In this document: positions 1 through 10,120 of the stretch, one piece after another
Numbering within the stretch: the first letter of the stretch is position 1
Layout: every line of letters starts with the position of its first letter
DNA from: Endotrypanum monterogeii
Lineage: Eukaryota; Euglenozoa; Kinetoplastea; Trypanosomatida; Trypanosomatidae
Direction: 5' to 3'
DNA length: 64,000 bases
Assembly: GCA_000333855.2 (NCBI GenBank)
Contig: CM007348.1
Location: 301,758-365,757, forward strand
The notes under the pieces: generated by a model
The model's input: only the letters and a program-made list of their open reading frames with translations
Databases searched by the model: none
Told to the model about the DNA's origin: nothing
Position numbers and translations under genes: made by a program

Positions 1-1050
1 TTCCGCGGCAGAAACGTCAACGCTGGAGGATTGAACTATGTCAATCGACTCTTCACCCTCTGGAGCGCAGAGGGGGGGAATTACCCCACCGTGTTTGTGC
101 ACAGCATGACGGGTTGCCCTGTGGAAAAGCAATTGTACCAGGCGATTGCGGCCTCCATCATTGTGGGCTGTTTTTGCTCCTTTCTCTCTATCCTCTTAGC
201 TGGCGTGCGTGTTTCGGGTCGTGGATCATACGGGTGGGTGATCCTCTTCAATTTTCTTGCCTTTGCTTGGACGCTGTGCGGTAACGCGATGTCGATCAGC
301 CTGTATTCCCTGCCTCGCTGTGGGGCACCGCGGTTCTCTGACTCGGCACGCTTAGATGCTGGTTTTGTGTTGACGTTGCTCGCGTGGGTCTTCCAGCTGG
401 GCGGTATTCTCTCTCTTGTGGTGGTGACAAAGCTGAACATCGGCCCAGTCCTCAAGCACCTCCGCGTGATGGACTCGTACTACACGGCAATGCTTTGCGT
501 TGCGCTTTTGTTTCTCTGCGTGGCGAATGCGGGAACTCTCTGGAAGCGCACATTTAACTCCCCGTTTTTAGAATCGGTCCGAGTGACGTACTGGCACACC
601 GAGACCATCATGTTGGACGGCAGTAGTGTATACTACGGACGACGGCGCTACCGCTGCGAAACGTTCACGGCGCGCATGAAGGCAAGTATTTCATTTCTGA
701 TCCTTTCTAGCATCTCACTCTTCTTGGCTATTGTGCTGGCGATCCCGGCCTTTATCGCGCGCGGCTGTCGCATCGCGTCGCTTGTCCTGTCGATGATCAC
801 GATTCTTTTCTTGTTCATTTCTTGGGTGATGGCGCTTGTCGTGCGGTACTCTGATTCCTGCTCTGGTCTGGTGATAGGCACACGGGCCGAAAGCCATCCA
901 GGCGTGCCCTCCGGCATCTACAACGGACAGGCGAGGTTCGCTGGCTATAGTCTGCAAGAAGGGTTCGTCCTGAGCGTCGTCGCATGGATCGTTGTGCTCG
1001 TTGCCACTGTCATGAACATCGGTGTGCCGTGGCCAGAGGTGAGTGAGTAG
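1..1050 (+). CDS. Amastin-like membrane protein with two tandem amastin-type units, 5' end outside window
   Basis: The frame is open from base 1 with no ATG before the first membrane segment, so the N-terminus is missing. Seven hydrophobic segments are visible, near nt 139-207, 229-297, 355-426, 478-543, 682-750, 772-846 and 962-1023. Amastins are four-pass surface proteins of trypanosomatids. Here segments 1-3 look like TM2-TM4 of one unit and segments 4-7 like TM1-TM4 of a second. Each unit has an aromatic loop motif before TM2 (FTLWSAE in the first, VTYWHTE in the second), a Cys in the loop after TM3, and a shared GFVLxxxAW at the start of TM4. Both predicted loops would face outside. Amastins are often stage-regulated through the 3'UTR, but nothing here proves that. 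The family call rests on topology and short motifs; a different multi-pass family is possible. Confidence 0.6.
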   Translation, partial: FRGRNVNAGGLNYVNRLFTLWSAEGGNYPTVFVHSMTGCPVEKQLYQAIAASIIVGCFCSFLSILLAGVRVSGRGSYGWVILFNFLAFAWTLCGNAMSISLYSLPRCGAPRFSDSARLDAGFVLTLLAWVFQLGGILSLVVVTKLNIGPVLKHLRVMDSYYTAMLCVALLFLCVANAGTLWKRTFNSPFLESVRVTYWHTETIMLDGSSVYYGRRRYRCETFTARMKASISFLILSSISLFLAIVLAIPAFIARGCRIASLVLSMITILFLFISWVMALVVRYSDSCSGLVIGTRAESHPGVPSGIYNGQARFAGYSLQEGFVLSVVAWIVVLVATVMNIGVPWPEVSE

Positions 1051-3081
1051 AGCAATAGGGGAAGGTGGTGCGCACGGTTAGGCATACATATGCCCAGCGA
1101 CAGCAGCGGTGAGACGGAATGGGGCCGCTCCTCTTGGATACACAAGGACACGCAGATTACGGCAGCAGAGAAGGGGAGAGGCGATGACGACTCATATTGA
1201 ACATGCGAGTGTTATATCGACTAGCAAGGAAAAAAAAAAAACAGCAACCCTGTCCTCCAAGTGCGTCTACAGAACACACTGAAACATCCCTACTGCTCGT
1301 TAGCGGTACACACGACGAGGCTGGGGTGAATGGGGGTGGTGGTGGTGGCTGTGGGTAGAGGCATCTATTCTAGTACTACTCTACTCGCTTCCTCCCTTAT
1401 TTCTTCCCTTCTCCCGTTAGCTTTTCTGCTCATTGATTTTTCTTTTTTTTTTTTGCGGAGGGGGCGGGAGGTGTTGTTGACACTGGTGCCACATACTTGG
1501 CTTGCTACCACCTCCAAAGGTAATCCTGGACCTACGCGGACGTCAAAACGTGAGGAACATGCAGCAGGGGTCTACGAAAAGCGGTTCCCTTCTCACTCGG
1601 GTAAAAAAAAAAAAATAAAAGTGCAGAAGAAAGGAGAGGAGGGGTAAAGGAAAGGGGAGGGGTCGTTGGGCTCACGGACATGTTTCGTTGAGGCAAGGGT
1701 CATAGGTAGAGCTGTTGGACCTGCAGTGGCGACCCCCTCGAATCATGCAAGTAGCAAAGATAAGTGGAACTTAGTTCTGAGATACACTGGTGACTTAGAC
1801 ACTCAAGACTCCACACTGCAGCGTCCAGTGCATGCTCTCAGGTCGTCCTCTTTCATGCAGCTTACAGCATCACCAAAAAAAAAAATTGCCCATGTTTTGT
1901 TAACTGTGTTTCGTTGGGCTTCGCCAAGAGATCCGCTCTACTCGCAGGATGGCAGATCGATAGACGGGTCTGGAAAAGATGTATGTGGGTATCAAGTAGA
2001 CTTTCCACCTGGTTTTCTTTGCTGATCATGCGCGGGAGGTTCCGGAGGGGATAGAATCTCCTTGTCTACTTCCTACTATGGGAAGCTTGACAGCCTCAGG
2101 TACGTAGGACTCAAGGTCACTTCCAATGACTCCACGCAGCACCGGGTAATAGATTTTGGGTCGCAGCCCTGAGATGTTGTCATTGTGGTGGCAGCTGACT
2201 GTCGCGGGATCATTTTCTCGTGCTTCAGCTCTTTCCCTCTCTCGTTCTCCTCCTCTCCCGAACAGTCCTCGAAAACATGATTTTTATTAGACAGGCTCGG
2301 TACTTTTTTTGTTTTTTTACGTATTATGTCGCTTATGCAGTGTTCCTTATGTGGCTGCGGGTTTGTTTTGCTTGCCGCAATGGTGGTCTATTATTATTAT
2401 TGTTGCTGCTCTTGCTGCTGCACCTATTGTGTTCCTGGTAGAAACCTCAGTGTTGCGCTGAGAGGAAAAAAAGGTTTTTCTCTTTTTGTGTGTATTTGTT
2501 TGCATCTGTTTCGGATGTATAACCTCGTGTTTTTCCTGTCTGCCCACTTGTTCCTCCCTTTTTTCACCCCTTTTTGGGCTGTTCGTCCGCGATGAAGTAC
2601 GCCCACGATTCTCTTCTTTTTTTTTGGTTCATTTTTTACTAAAATATATCTGTGTGGTGCCGCTTCGGTCTTGCTTATGTCGTGCGAAACAACTTAACGT
2701 ATTTCTTCTGTTCACGCTTCGCGCCGCCCACGGTCATTCCTAACACGTCTGAACAGTCGTTCGAGCCTGCAACCACCTCAGACCCTTTTTCTATCCCCCC
2801 CCCCCTGCACCGACTCTACATACACTGCTGTCCTCACGTCAGGCTTACAGGTTCCCTTGAGTAGCTCTTACTTACACAGCCCATAGACTTGTGTGAGTGT
2901 TTGTGTTTGTGTGTGTATTATTCGAGGCTGTGTGCGATCGAGAGCCAACCCCCATCCCTCACACCAAACGAGAGAAGACACTTATTTCTGTTTACTTCAG
3001 GCACACGTTCGTGTATGTCTGGGCCACTCAGTCCTCGGAACATCTCTGAGGATCGACAAACTGGTCGAACATACACCTCGT
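1051..3081. other. Spacer / 3'UTR region of the amastin-like gene
   Basis: No convincing coding sequence. The segment alternates pyrimidine tracts and A/T homopolymers with a less simple island at about 1660-2220. Short T-rich and TTG/CTG runs occur near 2380-2440. Open frames here have low-complexity Phe/Leu/Ser composition and no recognisable domain. Confidence 0.6.
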
Positions 3082-4274
3082 ATGCATCGATGCTGACATG
3101 TCGGTTCTGTGGGAGGGGGAGGGGGGGGAGTGTGTCGAGTTCTGGATCACATGCTGGGACCCCCAAAACTGGGAACGGCGCGGCAGAGTGGCCAGGCTTG
3201 CAAAGACGACAAATGTCCGGGTCGCCGATGGAGGAGCTGCGTGTTACCTGTGGCTTGGCAAGTGGGCAGGGCGACCTGGCTGCTTCCCTACACCCTTCCA
3301 CACGATGCTGGCGGGAGTCTGGGAGAGATGGAGTGAGCAGGTCTCCCTGCCCGGGTTGTCGTCGTGCGTGACATGCACCCCATGCACACCGTGTGTAGTT
3401 GGCACAGGGCACCAGCGCCGATAATCTGTCGTGCCGCTGCTTACCCCCCGTGGAGATGACGTGCCGAGGGGAGGAGGGGGGCCCGTGGTAGCGCTTGTGN
3501 NNNNNNNNNNNNNNNNNNNNNNNNNNNNNNNNNNNNNNNNNNNNNNNNNNNNNNNNNNNNNNNNNNNNNNNNNNNNNNNNNNNNNNNNNNNNNNNNNNNN
3601 NNNNNNNNNNNNNNNNNNNNNNNNNNNNNNNNNNNNNNNNNNNNNNNNNNNNNNNNNNNNNNNNNNNNNNNNNNNNNNNNNNNNNNNNNNNNNNNNNNNN
3701 NNNNNNNNNNNNNNNNNNNNNNNNNNNNNNNNNNNNNNNNNNNNNNNNNNNNNNNNNNNNNNNNNNNNNNNNNNNNNNNNNNNNNNNNNNNNNNNNNNNN
3801 NNNNNNNNNNNNNNNNNNNNNNNNNNNNNNNNNNNNNNNNNNNNNNNGAGTCTGCAGGTCCCCGTGAGGGTGTGCAGGGCCTGTGGGTGCGGTGAGTCGG
3901 CGCTCGTCAAGTTCCCGTGTGGGCTTGCCCGCCAAACACCTTGACCACCTCCCTCTCTTCCGCAGGACACACCCTGGGGTCCGCCTCTGCGCTGGGACCC
4001 GGCCCCACAGGCTGCTGGCGTTATGTTGGGGCGAGCGGTGGGCTCCCGTGTGTGTAGAACGGTGCAGCGCTGTGGGTGCTCGACGACTGGGGATGCGGAG
4101 GCGTGAGGTGCAGTGTGGTTGCGTGGCGGGCGCCTGTTCGGTCGAGTCGGGTTTGGATGTAGGTGATGTATTCCCCTATCCCTATCCCTCCCAGCTAGGG
4201 GGAGGAGGGGGAGGGGCAGCGCCGGGTGGGAGGGCAGAGAGGAGTTTCCCCAGGCAAGCGGATGTGGCGAGGAT
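3082..4274. repeat. Dispersed repeat, copy 1 (interrupted by N gap)
   Basis: Nearly identical to 8995-9929 in the same orientation. It begins at ATGCATC followed by a G-rich tract and ends at GATGTGGCGAGGAT. It contains a G-rich run near 3112-3128, a GGTGAGT motif near 3890, a pyrimidine tract ending in CCGCAGG near 3960, and a short CCCTAT array near 4174-4190. Bases 3500-3847 are N; copy 2 has only about 74 bases between the matching flanks. No credible ORF is present. A non-coding repeat in Leishmania UTRs suggests a SIDER-type degenerate retroposon, but I could not confirm the family signature or a 3' poly-A. Confidence 0.8.
3500..3847. other. Assembly gap (348 N) inside repeat copy 1
   Basis: Run of N. 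The flanks match copy 2 of the repeat, where the intervening sequence is only about 74 bases. The gap length is therefore either arbitrary or hides an insertion. Confidence 0.98.
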
Positions 4275-7200
4275 GGGTGTGGCTGAGAATAAGGTATTGT
4301 AAACCACGAATTTGTACTGTCAGGGTGTGGCTGCATCATTTGCACAGCTGATGTTTTTCGTGGTTCTTGTGCCTCTTTATTATTTATATATTTTACTAGT
4401 GTGTGCGCATTATGGTGTGGTTGCGCCTATGCGAGCGAGCATTTGGTAGCGTTATGTATTTGTTTAGTTTCATTTTCTGTTTGTGTTACGCGGCCCTATC
4501 GCAGAAACGTAGTTTTCTTCCAATGATGCCTCATTGTTTTTTTTTTTTGTTCTTCCTTTGTATCTGCGCATTTCTTCCCACTCCTCCGCAGCACCAACGC
4601 TTCCCCAATATGAGCGTGCATGCTTTCCAATTTCTGTGTTGAAGACCTGATGTTTTCCACTTTCTCCCCTGTGTTCAACCACCTCACTCATCCCCTGCCT
4701 GCATAGTTGTCTTGTTAGGCCGCATCAATGTCTCGGCATCAGTTATTCTTTTCCCATCATGGTGGCAGTACAACGTGCTCCACTCCGGAAACAATGACAT
4801 ATTTTTGTTTTTGGATGTAGGAAACATATCATGCCGTTGTCTGACTTCGCGATGAATTCATCATGTTCCTGCGACAGAAGTTTGATCTTTTGCCGTTTCT
4901 TCTTGTTTGTAGCGTGTGTGTCTCTCATGATTGTTTTTTTTTTCTGTGTTTTGACCGCAGGCCGCATGTCCAGGTTTCGAGGCAGGCCAAAATTGAGCGC
5001 GGTATATTTGTTCCCTTTTTGTCTCAGGTAATTTGTATTATTACGTATACATATATATTTATGTATATGTGTATCTATCTTTGAGGGTGGGAATGCATAT
5101 TTAAACCGATTTCATTTTCATTTTTTCCTAGCATGGTGCGTTCATATTTAAAAAAAATGATGACTGTCACTGCCGCTACTTTGACTGCTGCAGGCACACA
5201 CACACACACACACGGAAAGGAAAAGAAAGACTACAATGCGAGGCAGCGATTGAAAGAAAAAAACGCCGGCAACTACAGGATGGTTGAACATTAAAAAAAA
5301 ATGACATGGTAGGGTATCCACGGTACCTCTTTTTTGTTTGTTTTGTGATTTTGCCTCTCCTGCCTCGGACGTACCACCTACTTTTCTTCCATACTTCGCA
5401 TTGCTTTACGCACCCCCGCCGCAGAGGAGCCCTCGCACATCTGCTATATTCCTTTCAGCAACTCATTTTTTTTTTTAAAGGAATTTGTGCGGTGCAGTTA
5501 TTGAACTCACTCTCTGAATGATCGCCGCTACTGTCTTATGGGCTCGACTTGCTCTTCTTCGTATTATTATTATTATTCCACTTTTTTTTTTCCTGATCAT
5601 CATCGCGACACGCCGGTGCATCGGTTATTTCTCGGAAGCATACGCGTGCATGTGTGTGTGTGTGTGTGTGTGTAGGGGCGGGGGACTGGAGGCCACAGAT
5701 GTTTCCTTCATATTCTTGAACCGTTGAAAGGAGAAGTTTTATTTTCTTTCCCGATGTCCTCCATGTTTGGGGTTTGCTTTTTCGGTGACTTTGTCAATTT
5801 ACCGCCACCCCTCCACCCCCCCCTCCCCCCTCCCCCTCGGCTTTGTGTCGTGCATGTGCCGCTTATAGTGCTGCACGGTGATGTAGAGTTTTTCTTTCCT
5901 TGATACAGCTGGGCAATGGGAAGGGCGGGAGCGGGCAGGGGTTGGAAAAGCTGGGTGATATAAGGGGGGTAGAAATAAGAATGTTTAAGATTCTGCGCAC
6001 GGAGCACCGAAAGAGCAATACAACTTGGATCGTCCCATGATCAATCAAAAGGGAAAGAAAAACGGGCAGGTGATGGTGATCATTCTGTGCCTCGACACAC
6101 TTCTGTTTTTCCCTCTTCCCCATTCTATGTCACCTGTCTTCAACTTTTTTCGTTAGTCTATGTTGTGTTCTCCTATTCACATTGTTTACTGTATTGGAAG
6201 TCTGTAGAGGTATCTGTCTGCGGGTGTGGGTGGGTGCGAGTGTGGGTGGGTGCGAGTGTGGGTGGTGGTGGTGGGGGGGGGGCACGCTTTGTATCCGCAT
6301 GTGTGTAGTTACGCAGTCCTCATTTTTTATCAGGTGTGCGATATCATTGTATACAAGGGGGTGGGTGAAAGACCCGGCTGCGTCTCTTTCTGCACGTACT
6401 TTGCCCTTCCTGCCTCGCTCCCTCCCTCCCCCCTTTTTTTTTCTGGTCTGTTATCCATATGAGTCTTTTATGGTCTTCGCTCATGCAATACGAAAAAAAA
6501 AAGTCGAGGGGGGTGGGGGTCATTTGATCTCGCTTTTTTCAATCCACCGCTTCCTCCTTCCTTCTTGTCCTCCTCTCTTTTTCACCATATTTTTTTTTCT
6601 TTGTTTTTTTTCCCCGAGACTTCTTGTGTTGCTGATGTATGTCAGTACGTATAAATAAAAAAAAACTCGAGAAGATGCAAACGCACACACACACACACAC
6701 GAAAAGTCGTTCGCATGCTTATTCGAGGATGTGGTTGTTCAGTGCTGAGTAGAAGTGCAGGAAAACGTCTGCGTCTGCGCCAAAAATAAAAAAGAAAAAG
6801 AAAACGCGCTCGTTTCATATGTGTGTGTGTGTGTGTGTGTCTGAGGGGAGGGGGGGGCCACGGGAGAGAAGAGGGGAAACAAGTGCAGCAGAGGTGATCT
6901 GGAACTCAGCGCTCTGCCAAATGAAGCTATGAAGCGTTCCCCCCTCCGCGGTTGCCCTCACGAGGGGTGATTGGTCCTTTTTTTTTATTTTTCAGCTCCT
7001 GACGCAGCCCTGCTTGTTTTGATCTTTTTCTCTCCAGGAGCTGAGGTGTATAAACTTGAATTGTCGCTCTGGTGTGCTCTATGCACAATTTTTGCTCAAT
7101 CTCGTTATGTCTGATGATTCTTCTATGTTAGGTGCAGATGGAATCGAGGCTGATTGGAGGTCAGTTATATTCCTCATCTGCCGAAGGCGGTGTTTTAAGG

Positions 7201-7620
7201 GGAATGGGGGAAGTAGTTGTGAGCCCCCTCCTTTCCTTTTCCTTTCTTGCTCTCTCGTCCACATGTCGTGTTAACAGCAGCGCTTGTGCGCTCGGCTCAC
7301 GTGCGCAGTGTCCCGCCACCCGTACTCACTGCTTCTCTTTAACTTCTCTCCTACCTGTTTTCGCATCTTTGCACCCTTGGCTATCCGGATGTGGCATCGC
7401 CGCTTCACTCGCGTTGCTCAAGAAGCACCGCGCTCCACCTCTTCTTGTTTTTTTCCCCACCGAAGTTTCGTTGCTCGTTCCCTTCAAAAGCTTCACAACA
7501 AATCTAGCACCGACAAGCACAACATCAACCACACCTCCACTGGATATTATTTTGCTTTTTTTTTTCCTTCTTGCATCTCGAAAAATACATTCATATCCGT
7601 TGGCACCTCGATCAAGGAAG
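4275..7620. other. Spacer upstream of ETF-alpha
   Basis: No gene recognised. It holds CA/TG microsatellites at 5195-5213, 5651-5673, 6683-6700 and 6821-6840, several T and A homopolymers, and G/C-rich runs near 5810-5838 and 6230-6285. Two pyrimidine tracts could serve as spliced-leader acceptors for ETF-alpha: 7441-7459 with AG at 7464-7465, and 7549-7579 with the next AG at 7615-7616. The frame of ETF-alpha stays open upstream to about 7138, which appears to be chance. Confidence 0.55.
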
Positions 7621-8598
7621 ATGTTTCGTGTGACAACATACTCATTGGGCAAGGCCCTTGTCATCGCTGAGATGATTAACGGGAAAGTTTCCCCAGCGAC
7701 CCTGTCTGCAATTACAGCAGCTGCGAAGGTTGGTCCAGTGACTGCATTGGTGGCTGGTTCAGCGGCCAAGGATGAGGCCCAGGTACTTGCCAAGGTCAAG
7801 CCTCTCACAAGTGTGCTGGCGGCGGTTGGGGAGCACTACAACCACGGCCTGCCAGAGGAGTACGTGCCTCTCATCGATGCTGCAGTGAAAGCGAACGATT
7901 ACACTCACGTGTTTGCAGGGACGTCAGCGTTTGGCAAGAACATAATTCCCAGGGCGGCAGCGAAGCAGGGCTGCATGCCCATCCCGGAGGTGACGGAGAT
8001 CAAGGATGAGAGCACATTTGTGCGGGAAACATTCGCAGGCAATGCAATTACCACCATCAAGTCGTCTGACAAGATTAAGTATTGCACGTTGCGCGGCACT
8101 GCTTTCGAGCATGCTGAGCGAGAAGGCGGTAGCGCAGCGGTGGAGGATCTCCCCGCTACCCCGGCACTCGGTAAAGCGAAATTTATAGAGGACCAGGTGT
8201 CTAGCAGCGACAAGCCTGATCTAACGACTGCCGCAACTGTCATCTCTGGCGGACGGGGAATGAAAAACGGTGAGAACTTCCGGATGCTCGAAGACCTCGC
8301 TGCTCCTCTTCATGCGGCTGTCGGCGCGACTCGTGCTGTCGTCGATGCAGGTTATGTGCCTAATGAGATGCAGGTGGGTCAGACGGGCAAAACGGTCGCA
8401 CCGAATTTTTACCTTGCCTGCGGCATCTCGGGAGCGATTCAGCACGTGGCTGGCATGAAGGGCTCGAAGGTGATCGCGGTGGTCAACACGGATGCGGAGG
8501 CGCCATTTTTTCAGATTGCTGACTACGGCATTGTCGAGGATCTCTTCAAGGTGGTGCCGGCACTGACGGAGAAGATCAAGGCGGGTAGTCAACAGTAA
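7621..8598 (+). CDS. ETFA: Electron transfer flavoprotein alpha subunit
   Basis: 325 aa, the usual ETF-alpha size. The protein forms the mitochondrial ETF heterodimer with ETF-beta, binds FAD, and passes electrons from acyl-CoA and related dehydrogenases to ETF-ubiquinone oxidoreductase. The C-terminal FAD-binding half carries the family signature: VGQTGKTVAP, then FYLACGISGAIQH and AVVNTDAEAPFFQIADYG at about residues 255-305. The N-terminal Rossmann-like half contains VFAGTSAFGKNIIPRAAA. The N-terminus MFRVTTYSLGKALVIAE leads almost directly into the domain, so the targeting peptide is short. I chose ATG 7621 because conserved sequence starts there and a long pyrimidine tract ends shortly upstream; an in-frame ATG at 7138 would add about 160 residues of unrelated sequence. 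Two dispersed repeats flank this gene. Confidence 0.95.
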   Translation: MFRVTTYSLGKALVIAEMINGKVSPATLSAITAAAKVGPVTALVAGSAAKDEAQVLAKVKPLTSVLAAVGEHYNHGLPEEYVPLIDAAVKANDYTHVFAGTSAFGKNIIPRAAAKQGCMPIPEVTEIKDESTFVRETFAGNAITTIKSSDKIKYCTLRGTAFEHAEREGGSAAVEDLPATPALGKAKFIEDQVSSSDKPDLTTAATVISGGRGMKNGENFRMLEDLAAPLHAAVGATRAVVDAGYVPNEMQVGQTGKTVAPNFYLACGISGAIQHVAGMKGSKVIAVVNTDAEAPFFQIADYGIVEDLFKVVPALTEKIKAGSQQ

Positions 8599-8994
8599 TA
8601 ATATTTGAGGGAGCAGCAGGGAAAGGGGAAAAAAAAGGAAGAGGGGGGAGGGACTCGTCAAGCAGCAGTACTTCAGCGAGGAGGTGCGAGAGCGATATGC
8701 AGTGCCTCCCAGTAGACACTCCGCACTGATGTCTTCTTGTTTCTGTGACATGAGGACGGTTCGTCTACACCGCCCTGCCTATACTCACTCTAGACTCTGG
8801 AGTAGTAGCATCCGAAATCCCGTGGAGAGGACACACTGTGCCGATGGACTCCTCTTACATGAAAGTGCTGCTGTGCCGCCAAAAGAATGCCAACGAGAAC
8901 GTGACCATCTCGTTTTTTTTTTTTTCGTTTGTTTGTTTGTTTAACTGGAAGCAGTCATATTTGAAGAAGACCAGCTCATTCTCGCTTGCCAGGC
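8599..8994. other. Start of ETF-alpha 3'UTR
   Basis: Purine-rich stretch (8600-8660) directly after the stop, then mixed sequence and a T-run with TTTG repeats at 8910-8942 before the repeat begins. No gene seen. Confidence 0.5.
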
Positions 8995-9929
8995 ATGCAT
9001 CCATGCTGGCATGTCGGTTCTGTGGGAGGGGGAGGGGGGGGGGAGTGTGTCGAGTTCTGGATCACATGCTGGGACCCCCAAAACTGGGAACGGCGCGGCA
9101 GAGTGGCCAGGCTTGCAAAGACGACAAATGTCCGGGTCGCCGATGGAGGAGCTGCGTGTTACCTGTGGCTTGGCAAGTGGGCAGGGCGACCTGGCTGCTT
9201 CCCTACACCCTTCCACACGATGCTGGCGGGAGTCTGGGAGAGATGGAGTGAGCAGGTCTCCCTGCCCGGGTTGTCGTCGTGCGTGACATGCACCCCATGC
9301 ACACCGTGTGTAGTTGGCACAGGGCACCAGCGCCGATAATCTGTCGTGCCGTTGTTTACACCCCGTGGAGATGACGTGCCGAGGGGAGGAGGGGGGCCAG
9401 TGTGAGTGCTTGTGCGGTTCCGACGCCGGCGACACCCGTGGGACCGCCCCCGAGGTGCACTGTGGAGTCGTGCTGCTGCCCATGGAGAGAGTCTGCAGGT
9501 TCCCCTGAGGGTGTGCAGGGCCTGTGGGTGCGGTGAGTCGGCGCTCGTCAAGTTCCCGTGTGGGCTTGCCCGCCAAACACCTTGACCACCTCCCTCTCTT
9601 CCGCAGGACACACCCTGGGGTCCGCCTCTGCGCTGGGACCCGGCCCCACAGGCTGCTGGCGTTATGTTGGGGCGAGCGGTGGGCTCCCGTGTGTGTAGAA
9701 CGGTGCAGCGCTGTGGGTGCTCGACGACTGGGGATGCGGAGGCGTGAGGTGCAGTGTGGTTGCGTGGTGGGCGCCTGTTCGGTCGAGTCGGGTTTGGATG
9801 TAGGTGATGTATTCCCCTTTCCCCTATCCCCTATCCCTATCCCTCCCAGCTAGGGGGAGGAGGGGGAGGGGCAGCGCCGGGTGGGAGGGCAGAGAGGAGT
9901 TTCCCCAGGCAAGCGGATGTGGCGAGGAT
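8995..9929. repeat. Dispersed repeat, copy 2 (complete)
   Basis: About 935 bp, matching 3082-4274 almost base for base outside the gap and in the same orientation. Differences include a slightly longer G tract near 9032-9045, a longer CCCTAT-type array near 9816-9842, and a few substitutions. It lies about 400 bases after the ETF-alpha stop, a typical position for a SIDER in a 3'UTR. No ORF is convincing on either strand. A GGTGAGT...pyrimidine...CAGG arrangement occurs at 9532-9606. Confidence 0.85.
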
Positions 9930-10089
9930 AGGGGAAGGTGATGATTTTGTTTGTTTTCATTCCACAGACACTTTCATGTATCCAGAGATACGGGTGTCTA
10001 TCCCATCTCGGAAGGAAGGGATGAAGATGGGGCAGGGCAGGGCGATGCTGCATTATGGAGCCGAATTCCATTCAGTGACATGAACGACG

Positions 10090-10120
<31 letters not shown>

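Noticed and set aside
7105..7155. Possible C/D-box snoRNA (TGATGA then CTGA)
   Set aside because: The boxes are about 40 bases apart, the C box lacks the preceding purine, and there is no terminal stem.
7138..7620. Upstream in-frame ATG extension of ETF-alpha
   Set aside because: The added residues are low-complexity Ser/Leu/Phe sequence that crosses two candidate spliced-leader acceptors; the conserved protein begins at 7621.
8941..9611. Open reading frames on both strands within the repeat copies (for example 8941-9576 on the minus strand)
   Set aside because: They are present only because the repeat is GC-rich; composition is odd, no domain is seen, and the same frames in copy 1 run through the N gap.
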